Assembly (NCBI RefSeq): GCF_009867135.1
Contig: NZ_CP047227.1
Coordinates: forward strand, 62,001-126,000
Reading direction: 5' to 3'
Origin: Moraxella osloensis
Lineage (GTDB): Bacteria > Pseudomonadota > Gammaproteobacteria > Pseudomonadales > Moraxellaceae
DNA length: 64,000 nt
Of this stretch, positions 56,355 to 64,000 are shown one piece after another (position 1 is the first letter of the stretch; each line of letters opens with the position of its first letter). Position numbers and translations under genes: made by a program. The notes under the pieces were generated by a model that worked only from the letters and a program-made list of their open reading frames with translations, ran no database searches and was not told the DNA's origin.

Positions 56355-56525
56355 AGGCATCCTCCCCTTGCCACAAAACAGATAGTAAGGGGATGGTTAT
56401 TTACAGTTACAGTGGCATACCGACCATCTTTGACTAAACACCCTTTAGCCAATATACTAACAAAAGTCATCAAACCTCAACCACTCAATTAAATTTTAGA
56501 CAATAGTTATTTATTTGGAGCCCAT

Positions 56526-58106
56526 ATGGAACGCACCTTACAAATCCAAAGCCCATATGGCAAGGGCATGACCATCAAAACACTCCAAGGGAACGAAGGC
56601 ATCAGCCAGCTTTACGAATTTAAACTCACCCTCACCAGCAAAGACCCAAATCTAGGTAATAATGGCATCGGGCAACCCTTAACCACCAGCATCGACACCG
56701 AACAAACTACCCGCTACCTAAGTGGCATCATCACCGACTTTGGCTACCTGCATGAAGACCCCGATGAACTCGACTACCATCTCTACACCTGCACCGTAAG
56801 ACCCAGCCTCTGGTATCTATCTCAACGCATTGACAGCCGCGTCTTTGTCGACAAAACCGTACTCGACATCGCTGCCACCCTACTGGGCGAACTGGGCATC
56901 AACTACCAAAACAACTGCCAAAATGGCTATCGCACCTATGGGCACAGCACCCAATACCAAGAAACCAGCCTAGACTACCTAAACCGTCTATTTGAACAAG
57001 AAGGCATCTACTACTACTTTGAACACAGTGCAGGCAATCACACCCTCATACTCGCAGATAACAACGCCCAACACAAACCTATTCTGGGTAAAACCACCCT
57101 ACCCTACCACTCCAAATACATTGCCGCAGGCACCCCTGACCAAGCCTACATTGACACCTGGCAACACACTGACCACCTTAACACCAAACAAGTCAGCGTC
57201 AACGACTACAACTACCAAATGGCAAAAACCAAGCTCACCGCCAGTGGTAGCACACACAGCCTAGGCGGACAAAGCACCGAACAATACGACTTCTACACCA
57301 ACTTTAAAAACCCAGGGCAAGCCGACCACTACAAAACCGTCCGCACCGAAGACCATAAAGCCCACAGTCAAAGCATCACCGCCTCAGGCAACGTCTTGAC
57401 CATTGCCCCAGGCTACACCTTTAGCCTAGAACGTCACCCCCATCAAGCCGCCAACAGTGAGTATCTTATCACCCAAGCTCACTATGACTTTCAAGAAGCA
57501 GGGTATACCACAGGACAGGACTTAAGCCACTACCGCATTGACTTTACCGCCATACCCAAATCCCATCAATACCGAGCCCCAAGACACACCCCAAAACCTA
57601 GAATGCTTGGCACCCAAGCGGCGATTGTCACAGGACCTGCAGGCGAAGAGGTATATACCAATGAATATGGCGATATTAAAGTGCAGTTTCATTGGGACCG
57701 ATACGGACCGATGAATGAGAAAAGCTCGGATTGGATTCGGGTGATTCAGGGTTCGGCAGGGGGAAGCTTTGGGTCAATTAATACCCCACGGATTGGGGAA
57801 GAAGTGCTAGTGGACTTTATCAATGGCGATAGTGATAGACCGATTGTGGTGGGACGGCTATACAACAGCAGTAATCCGCCACCGTGGGGATTTCCTGCGG
57901 CAGCGAAAAAGTCAGGGATTAAGAGTAAGAGCTTTAATTCCCCATTGTCGAACTTTAATGAGTTGATGTTTGATGATACGGCGAGCAGTGAGATGGTGAA
58001 CTTTCAGGCTCAAAAGGATTTAACCAGCCTGATTAAGCATGATGAGACAAGAACGGTAAACCATGACCGTACCACGACCATTGATAATGATGAGACGGTG
58101 ATGGTA
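56526..58106 (+). repeat. 1581-bp inverted repeat, right arm (5' part of vgrG2)
   Basis: Partner of 43476-45056. The sequences are colinear without gaps in the parts compared, with about two amino-acid changes (I/T near residue 32 and N/S near 97). Spacing between the arms is 11,469 bp. Confidence 0.9.
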
Positions 58107-58703
58107 AAAGGCAATCGCACTGAAACCGTCAAACAAAATGAAACCATTACCATTGAACAAAACCGTACTGAAACCGTTCAACAAAATGAAACCATCACCA
58201 TTCAACAAAATCGCACTGAAACGGTTGAACAAAACGAAACCATTACCATCAATGCCAATCGCACAGAATCGGTCAAAGGCAATGAGAGTATTAGTATCAC
58301 AGGCAACCGTACTAAATCAGTGACAGGCAATGAAACGGTTGCCATTACAGGCAACCAAACGGTTAATGTCTCCCAAAATAAAAGTGAAAGCGTCAGCCAA
58401 AGCCGTAGTATCTCAGTGACCCAAAACCAAAGCAATAGTGTGGGGCTGAATCATTCTCATAATGTGGGTGAGAATTTAAGCCAAACCGTAGGACAAAACT
58501 TACAGCAGAATGCAGGGCTGTCAATTACCAGCAGTGCAGGTACGACCTATGTGATTAGTGCAGGTGACCAAATTGTCCTGAGTGTGGGGTCAGCGTCGTT
58601 GGTGATGACCAGTGGCGGAGCAATTCAGTTAAATGGCACATCCATTGAGATTGGGGGTAGTAGTAATGTTCACGTTGCTGCCCCTGATGTCAATATTAAT
58701 TAA
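56526..58703 (+). CDS. vgrG: Type VI spike protein VgrG2 (TssI)
   Basis: 725 aa. The N-terminal 527 residues are nearly identical to VgrG1. The needle repeats then differ (NETITIEQNRTETVQQNETI type, followed by Ser/Asn-rich SQNKSESVSQSRSISVTQN and NVGENLSQTVGQNLQQNAG). The tail is different too (GTTYVISAGDQIVLSVGSAS, ending VAAPDVNIN). It lies 171 bp after tssH and heads the right effector arm (DUF2169 and PAAR-like/Rhs). Confidence 0.93.
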   Translation: MERTLQIQSPYGKGMTIKTLQGNEGISQLYEFKLTLTSKDPNLGNNGIGQPLTTSIDTEQTTRYLSGIITDFGYLHEDPDELDYHLYTCTVRPSLWYLSQRIDSRVFVDKTVLDIAATLLGELGINYQNNCQNGYRTYGHSTQYQETSLDYLNRLFEQEGIYYYFEHSAGNHTLILADNNAQHKPILGKTTLPYHSKYIAAGTPDQAYIDTWQHTDHLNTKQVSVNDYNYQMAKTKLTASGSTHSLGGQSTEQYDFYTNFKNPGQADHYKTVRTEDHKAHSQSITASGNVLTIAPGYTFSLERHPHQAANSEYLITQAHYDFQEAGYTTGQDLSHYRIDFTAIPKSHQYRAPRHTPKPRMLGTQAAIVTGPAGEEVYTNEYGDIKVQFHWDRYGPMNEKSSDWIRVIQGSAGGSFGSINTPRIGEEVLVDFINGDSDRPIVVGRLYNSSNPPPWGFPAAAKKSGIKSKSFNSPLSNFNELMFDDTASSEMVNFQAQKDLTSLIKHDETRTVNHDRTTTIDNDETVMVKGNRTETVKQNETITIEQNRTETVQQNETITIQQNRTETVEQNETITINANRTESVKGNESISITGNRTKSVTGNETVAITGNQTVNVSQNKSESVSQSRSISVTQNQSNSVGLNHSHNVGENLSQTVGQNLQQNAGLSITSSAGTTYVISAGDQIVLSVGSASLVMTSGGAIQLNGTSIEIGGSSNVHVAAPDVNIN

Positions 58704-58727
58704 AATATAACAAAGTAAGGGATAGCC

Positions 58728-60104
58728 ATGGACTTTATCAATAATACCCAGTTCCCTGCCTTAAGCTTTGAGGGCATTGACCAACTTGACCAAAGCTTTC
58801 ATGTGGTGGTGATGCGACAAACCTATACGTGGAATGACAAAGGCTTATTGATTCTGGCAGATGAACAAGACCCTCTATGTATGGAAGATGTCCTAGTCAA
58901 TCGAGATGACTTAATGAGCGGGGTGATTGAAGAGTCAGACTTATGCCATTATAAACCCAACTGCGACGTACTCATCATTGGGTCTGCCTATGCCCCAAGC
59001 CATGCTGACCAACAATTTACAGCAAGCTTAAAGGTACAAACCCCTGATAAAGTCTTGTATACTCAGCCGATTAAAGCAAGTAAGTATCTATTTGCCGACA
59101 CCCTGCAACCTAAGAAAAAAATTTCACAAACCCTCTCGGGCACTGTCCTTATTCAAAAAACCCTTAACATCACTGCCCCCAGTGTTGCCATTCGTCAAGT
59201 AGAGGGTATCACAGGGAAACTACGCTACCAAATCAAACCCCAACCAATGCCCCACAAAGTAAGTTTGAATCCCAGTAGCAGTTTTGGGGGCTATTGTGTG
59301 ATAGAAGAGCACAATCCAGGGCTAAGTGAAATTCCAAATGAAGAACAAATACCTGCTGATGATAGAGTAGGCATACGACTAAACCCACAACATGGCGTGT
59401 TAGGCTATTTTAGCCAAGACAACCATAACCCCTATGGTAAAGGCTATGTGTCATCAGCCTATGCCAAAGCCATCCAGCCTGATATCCTTGAATTACCGCA
59501 AATCTATCATTCTGACTACCCCTTACAAGCTTATCATATCAACAGTCTGGCAAACGGTAAGCTTGATGCCCAAACCCATCGTTCATTAGTGCAAGGTTTT
59601 GGTATCAGAGCCAAAAGTCACCCTGAGCGACATCAGTATCTAGGCAAAATCGACCAAGCCTTTATTGACAGTGACCGCTATATTCCAGAGGGCTTTGACT
59701 TTGCCATTTGGAACTGTGCTTACCCTGACCAACAAACTGAAAAACTTGTTGGTAATGAATGGCTGACCCTCATCAATCTATGTCACCCACAAATCACCGC
59801 TGCCCACACAGACCGACAGGGTAATGTGCAGTTGCGACTGTATTTACCAGAAACCTTGGCTTATCTAGTCACTAAGTCCAACAATCCTGAGTATCCTGAA
59901 TCTGAAGTACCCATGAAGCTTGATACGGTGATTATCCGCCCTGATGACCAAAAGGTGCATTTAGTATGGCGGGGGATTATTGCAGGGGAATATGACCCAA
60001 ATGTGATTTTATTGGACACGGCAGATAGAGCCAAACAGCAAGCCATATTAGCCCAACACTTTACTCAAAAAGGCGATATTATCCGCCCCTATGAGGAGGT
60101 ATAA
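58728..60104 (+). CDS. DUF2169 effector adaptor (right arm)
   Basis: 458 aa, intact. DUF2169 features: FHVVVMRQTYTWNDKGLLIL, CHYKPNCDVLIIGSAYAPS, SSSFGGYCVIEEHNPG, HNPYGKGYV and DFAIWNCAYPDQQ. About 60 residues longer than the left-arm copy and clearly diverged from it. It lies between vgrG2 (24 bp) and the PAAR-like/Rhs gene (2 bp). By family precedent it stabilises the effector and helps load its PAAR-like domain on VgrG. Confidence 0.88.
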   Translation: MDFINNTQFPALSFEGIDQLDQSFHVVVMRQTYTWNDKGLLILADEQDPLCMEDVLVNRDDLMSGVIEESDLCHYKPNCDVLIIGSAYAPSHADQQFTASLKVQTPDKVLYTQPIKASKYLFADTLQPKKKISQTLSGTVLIQKTLNITAPSVAIRQVEGITGKLRYQIKPQPMPHKVSLNPSSSFGGYCVIEEHNPGLSEIPNEEQIPADDRVGIRLNPQHGVLGYFSQDNHNPYGKGYVSSAYAKAIQPDILELPQIYHSDYPLQAYHINSLANGKLDAQTHRSLVQGFGIRAKSHPERHQYLGKIDQAFIDSDRYIPEGFDFAIWNCAYPDQQTEKLVGNEWLTLINLCHPQITAAHTDRQGNVQLRLYLPETLAYLVTKSNNPEYPESEVPMKLDTVIIRPDDQKVHLVWRGIIAGEYDPNVILLDTADRAKQQAILAQHFTQKGDIIRPYEEV

Positions 60105-60106
60105 CC

Positions 60107-63100
60107 ATGGGTAATCCGTTAGGGGGTCGTGGTCAAGATAAGCTGATGGCAATGTGCTTGTTTCCAAGCATTAACTGGACGCCTGTCAAATATGCCTTAC
60201 CTCTACCTTATCCCGTCTGGCAAATGTTGGGTAACAGCGAAGATACCATAGTAACAGTCAAATTTAATGACAGTGAAGTCTATGGGCTTAAAAATACTTA
60301 CCAACCGCACTGTGTTGGTGATTATCCAGGACAAGGTGGAGGCATTAAATCAAAGACCGTTAGTGATGAAGTCCGACCCACCGATGGCTCTGCCACTGTC
60401 ATTGTGAATGGTCAAAAGTTAGTAAGAAAGGGCGACCCCTGTACACTCAATAAAGCCAATACCTTCGGCAAGTACATGACACTGGGTGAAGCCTTATCTG
60501 GCATTGCTCACCTCGTGCTTGGAGCATTAAGTTTCATTCCAGGCGTTGGTAGCATTGCCTCTGTGGCAGATGCAGCCCTTTACGCTCTCGAAGGTGATAT
60601 GGTGGCAGCAGGGATGTCATTGGCAGGAGCAATCCCTGGCTGTAAATGGGCAATGGCACTAGGTAAACTAACCAAAGGGATTAAGCTTGCCAACTTAGGT
60701 AAAATGGGTAATATGTTTACCAAAGCAGGTACGTGGATTAAGGGCGTAGCTGGCAAAGTGAAGCCCTGTGTACTAGGGGGTGTTGTTAGTGGGGCAATGA
60801 AGGCTCATGGTCTTATAGGTGCGATATCAAGCGTTAAAAGCTACTTAGGGTCAGTTGTCAGTATTTTCGGCTCCCCCGTCCACGCCTATCGTGGTGCTAA
60901 GATTCTCATGGGCGATGACGACCTAGACTACCAAGGCTCAGGTTATCTCCCCTTCTACCTACAACGGCTTTATAACAGCCAAAACCCAGACATAGGATGG
61001 TTTGGACAAGGCTGGAAAGTCCAAGGACTCGAACAGCGCCTAGAATTGCACCCGCAACAAGACACTATCTATCTTATCGACAACTCAGGGCGACGTATTC
61101 CCTTTGACTACCTAGCCCCAGGCAAACGCAGTTATCAGCCGTACGAGGACATTACCCTTTATCGGCTACCTATCTCTGACGATAAAAAGGATACCTTACT
61201 AGCAGGACAACCCATAGATGCCAATGCTGCCAATGGCACCCGTATTGGCGACGACGAACCCCTGCATTTTATTCTATACCAAGGGGATTATCACCCCACC
61301 CATAACGCACAGCAACAAGGCATCGCCATTCACTACCAAACCGTGATTGAGCGAAGCCAAACCCATGCCACCTTAGTCGTCTCCAAACACACCGACAACT
61401 ACGGACACAGCTTACAGCTTTATTACACCCATGACAACCAAAGCGACTTTGCTCACCTACCCCATTACATCACCGATGCCAACGGACACTGCTACAAACT
61501 TGAATTTAACCTAATTGACGGGCAAGCAAGACTTAGTAAACTTAGCCAAATCCACCACATCGATCAACCTGCCGAAATACTCAGTGAATACAGTTACAGC
61601 ACAGATGGCGAGTTAACTGCCGTCTATCACAAAGGACAGCTTGTTCGAGAATTTGCCTATACCCAGCACTTAATGACTTGGCAGCGCTATCTCACAGGGC
61701 TTGAAGGCAACTACCTCTACGACCAAACCGACAACCCTGCCACCGCCCGTGTCATCGACCACACCCTAAACACAGGGCAACACTACCGCTTTGACTACCA
61801 CACCGACGAGCAAGGCAACCACCACAGCACCGTTACCGAACAACCAGGCACTGACCTTGAACAACAGCACCACTATATCGCCGACAGTTGGTATAACCTC
61901 ACCGACTACACAGACCCACTTGGCAACCACACCCACATTACCGTAGACCACCTAAACCGTATTACCCGTGTCACCGACCCCAAAGGTGGCTATATACGCC
62001 TGCAATACCACGGCAAACAGCTTGGTATGGTCGAACAAAAACTTGGCACAGACCCGATTACAGGGAAAGCCATATTCCGTCGCTATCTCTACCAGTATGA
62101 CAAAGACAAGCTCATTGGCATGAGTGACCCTCTTGGCAACACCACCAAGCTTACCTACAACGCACAAGGTGAACTAATCAGCACCACCGATGCCAACGCC
62201 CACAGCGACCACTACGAGTATGACAAAGACGGCAACCTAACCCAACATACCCTAGCCAATGGTTCAAGCTATAGCTACACTTACGATAGTGACGGCAAAC
62301 TGATTAGCCAAACCGACTGTAGTGGCTACACTACCCATTACCAGTACGACACCCTAGAGCGTATCACCGCTGTCGTAGATGCCATGGGTTACGCCACCCA
62401 TTATCACTATGAAAACACAAAACCGCACCTACAGCTAATCCGACAGATTGACTACCCGGACGGTAGCTTTATCAAACTTGAACACGACCTCGCAGGACGG
62501 CTCATCCGTCACATCGATGCGAAAGGACAAGTCACCCAGTATCAGTATGATATCGACAACCGTCCGATTAAACGCATTGACGCACTGGGACACACCCTAA
62601 GCTACCAATATGACCCACTTCGCCGTCTTGCGGTCCTCACCAATGAAAACGGGGAAGACTGGACGTTTGACTACGACAAAGCCGATAATCTAATCAGTGA
62701 AACCCGCTTTGATGACTATCAAAGTCGCTATGAATACGACAAACTCGGCGACCTCATTCACCAAATCGACAATCCCAACCTCCCCAGAATCGAACAACGC
62801 CACACCTACCTACAGCGTGATTTGATTGGACAACTGATTGCCAAACACAGCCTTGACTATGACAGTCAAGAAACAGGACTGGCTCACAATGACAACCCTG
62901 TCATTCAGCCGTTTGCCAATATCAGTCAAGCACAAAGCGACCCCGTTCAGCGTAAACATAGCACCCGCTATCAGTATGATGTGGCAGGTCAGCTTATCCG
63001 AGCGACTAGCCCAGATGCCACCACACGGCTTATCTATGACCCTGTGGGACAAATCATCAGTGAGACCCTGCACCGTCATCACAGTCATGCCGATATTGGC

Positions 63101-64000
63101 AATCACAATCAATCAAAACAAGCGATTATCAGTCAAATGCTCACCCACGAATACGATGAAGTGGGTAATCGCATTAAAACCATATTGCCCGATGGTAAGT
63201 GCTTAAATCAGCTCTATTATGGTTCAGGGCATTTGTACAACCAAAGCCTAACCGATGAGCATGGCAATGTGCATGAAATCCGTCACAGTACCACCGATAG
63301 ACTGCACCAAGAGGCGACACGGCAACAAGGTGAACTGCTATCGAGCTTTGGTTATGACCCGATGGGCAGGCTAATTACACAAGTAGCCAAACAGTACAGT
63401 AGTACCGATGAGCATATCGTGGTGGAACGTCACTATCGTTATGATAAAATCGGGCAATTAACTCACCTTACAGGACAAACTCGTTTGACCGAGCGTGTGA
63501 AAGGCATGGTTAATCAGGTGAGTGTTAGCCATTTTGGGCGCAATCATCAGTACAGTTATGATAAAGTGGGCAGACTTGTTGGGCATAAGCTGACCGATTT
63601 TACCAAGCATGCAGGGGTGGCGGAGAACTTTGCGTTTGACCCTGCAAGCAATCGGATTCCCTTGCCGAGTGCTGAAACTACTGAAAATGGGGGGCAAAAC
63701 GGTTTACAAGGGATTGATAAAAAAACCAAACGTCCAACTAAACTCATTAGCCAAGGCAAACAGGTCGGCTATTTTTATGACAAGCATGGCAGGGTTAAAA
63801 CAAAAACGCTTGTGCCGATTGATAAAAATGGTAATGAGATACCGCAATCAACGCATAATTTGGTGGGTTATCGTGAATCGTTGCAGTTGTTCTATAGTCC
63901 GAATAATGAGTTAATCGAGTCAATTACGATTAAGGATGAAGGATTAAAGGTTGTTAAAACGGTAACGCATTACTACTATGATGCGTTTGGGCGACGGATT
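60107..64000 (+). CDS. PAAR-like (DUF4150) and Rhs fusion effector, 3' end cut by window edge
   Basis: My translation from the ATG at 60107 (after GAGGAGG) stays open for 1298 codons to the window edge. Residues 19-125 are a DUF4150 PAAR-like tip (FPSINWTPVKYALPLPYP, ATVIVNGQKLVRKGDPC). Residues 127-190 are hydrophobic (GALSFIPGVGSIASVADAAL) and may be transmembrane or adaptor-bound segments. From about 258 (GSPVHAYRGAKILMGDDDLD) the Rhs shell starts, with many YD repeats (TDPLGNHTHITVDHLNRITR and the like). The toxin end lies beyond the window. The PAAR-like domain is fused here, unlike in the left arm. Confidence 0.9.
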   Translation, partial: MGNPLGGRGQDKLMAMCLFPSINWTPVKYALPLPYPVWQMLGNSEDTIVTVKFNDSEVYGLKNTYQPHCVGDYPGQGGGIKSKTVSDEVRPTDGSATVIVNGQKLVRKGDPCTLNKANTFGKYMTLGEALSGIAHLVLGALSFIPGVGSIASVADAALYALEGDMVAAGMSLAGAIPGCKWAMALGKLTKGIKLANLGKMGNMFTKAGTWIKGVAGKVKPCVLGGVVSGAMKAHGLIGAISSVKSYLGSVVSIFGSPVHAYRGAKILMGDDDLDYQGSGYLPFYLQRLYNSQNPDIGWFGQGWKVQGLEQRLELHPQQDTIYLIDNSGRRIPFDYLAPGKRSYQPYEDITLYRLPISDDKKDTLLAGQPIDANAANGTRIGDDEPLHFILYQGDYHPTHNAQQQGIAIHYQTVIERSQTHATLVVSKHTDNYGHSLQLYYTHDNQSDFAHLPHYITDANGHCYKLEFNLIDGQARLSKLSQIHHIDQPAEILSEYSYSTDGELTAVYHKGQLVREFAYTQHLMTWQRYLTGLEGNYLYDQTDNPATARVIDHTLNTGQHYRFDYHTDEQGNHHSTVTEQPGTDLEQQHHYIADSWYNLTDYTDPLGNHTHITVDHLNRITRVTDPKGGYIRLQYHGKQLGMVEQKLGTDPITGKAIFRRYLYQYDKDKLIGMSDPLGNTTKLTYNAQGELISTTDANAHSDHYEYDKDGNLTQHTLANGSSYSYTYDSDGKLISQTDCSGYTTHYQYDTLERITAVVDAMGYATHYHYENTKPHLQLIRQIDYPDGSFIKLEHDLAGRLIRHIDAKGQVTQYQYDIDNRPIKRIDALGHTLSYQYDPLRRLAVLTNENGEDWTFDYDKADNLISETRFDDYQSRYEYDKLGDLIHQIDNPNLPRIEQRHTYLQRDLIGQLIAKHSLDYDSQETGLAHNDNPVIQPFANISQAQSDPVQRKHSTRYQYDVAGQLIRATSPDATTRLIYDPVGQIISETLHRHHSHADIGNHNQSKQAIISQMLTHEYDEVGNRIKTILPDGKCLNQLYYGSGHLYNQSLTDEHGNVHEIRHSTTDRLHQEATRQQGELLSSFGYDPMGRLITQVAKQYSSTDEHIVVERHYRYDKIGQLTHLTGQTRLTERVKGMVNQVSVSHFGRNHQYSYDKVGRLVGHKLTDFTKHAGVAENFAFDPASNRIPLPSAETTENGGQNGLQGIDKKTKRPTKLISQGKQVGYFYDKHGRVKTKTLVPIDKNGNEIPQSTHNLVGYRESLQLFYSPNNELIESITIKDEGLKVVKTVTHYYYDAFGRRI

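Overview
The window looks like a mobile-element-rich accessory region of a gammaproteobacterial chromosome. Moderate to low GC, the order of the type VI secretion genes and the insertion sequence types suggest a Moraxellaceae member (Moraxella, Psychrobacter or Acinetobacter relative). This is an inference from gene style only; no rRNA or housekeeping gene is present to confirm it.

Positions 1-8140 hold ordinary metabolic and transport genes. An EamA-type exporter (cut by the window edge) diverges from a MocR/GntR aminotransferase-like regulator. An aldo/keto reductase converges on a LysR regulator, which diverges from an MFS efflux gene followed by a carboxymuconolactone decarboxylase-family gene. 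The MFS gene is split cleanly by a 1663-bp IS3-family element with a 4-bp target duplication.

Positions 8141-22086 are a degenerating defence-like island, all on the minus strand: the C-terminal third or so of a HEPN-motif protein, an intact 1384-aa Avs-like STAND NTPase with an N-terminal PD-(D/E)XK nuclease, and a TrlF-like gene encoding a PHP domain plus an SMC-type ABC ATPase. The last gene is in five pieces, separated by three more copies of the 1663-bp IS and one 1.27-kb IS3-family element. Removing the four elements and one copy of each target duplication restores a 2997-bp (998-aa) reading frame.

Positions 22087-33146 are nested mobile DNA. An IS66 element carries an IS630 element and has its tnpA cut by a second, complete IS66. 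Next is an Rhs-gene remnant containing a Tn3-family transposon (5-bp duplication TAATA). The Tn3 transposase gene is broken by an IS3-family element, whose orfB in turn carries a 387-bp miniature element with Tn3-type 38-bp ends (5-bp duplication TACTT).

Positions 33147-64000 are a type VI secretion locus with two mirror-image effector arms. The left arm (minus strand) is vgrG1, a DUF2169 adaptor gene broken by an ISAs1-family element, a PAAR-like DUF4150 gene, a large Rhs with a predicted C-terminal nuclease, its candidate immunity gene, and an orphan toxin/immunity module. The core (plus strand) is tagF, tssA, tssB, tssC, hcp, tssE, tssF, tssG, tssH. The right arm (plus strand) is vgrG2, DUF2169 and a PAAR-like/Rhs fusion that runs off the window. 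The first 1581 bp of vgrG1 and vgrG2 form a nearly identical inverted repeat around the 11.5-kb core, so homologous recombination could invert the core and exchange which effector arm lies downstream of tssH. tssJ, tssK, tssL and tssM are not in the window.
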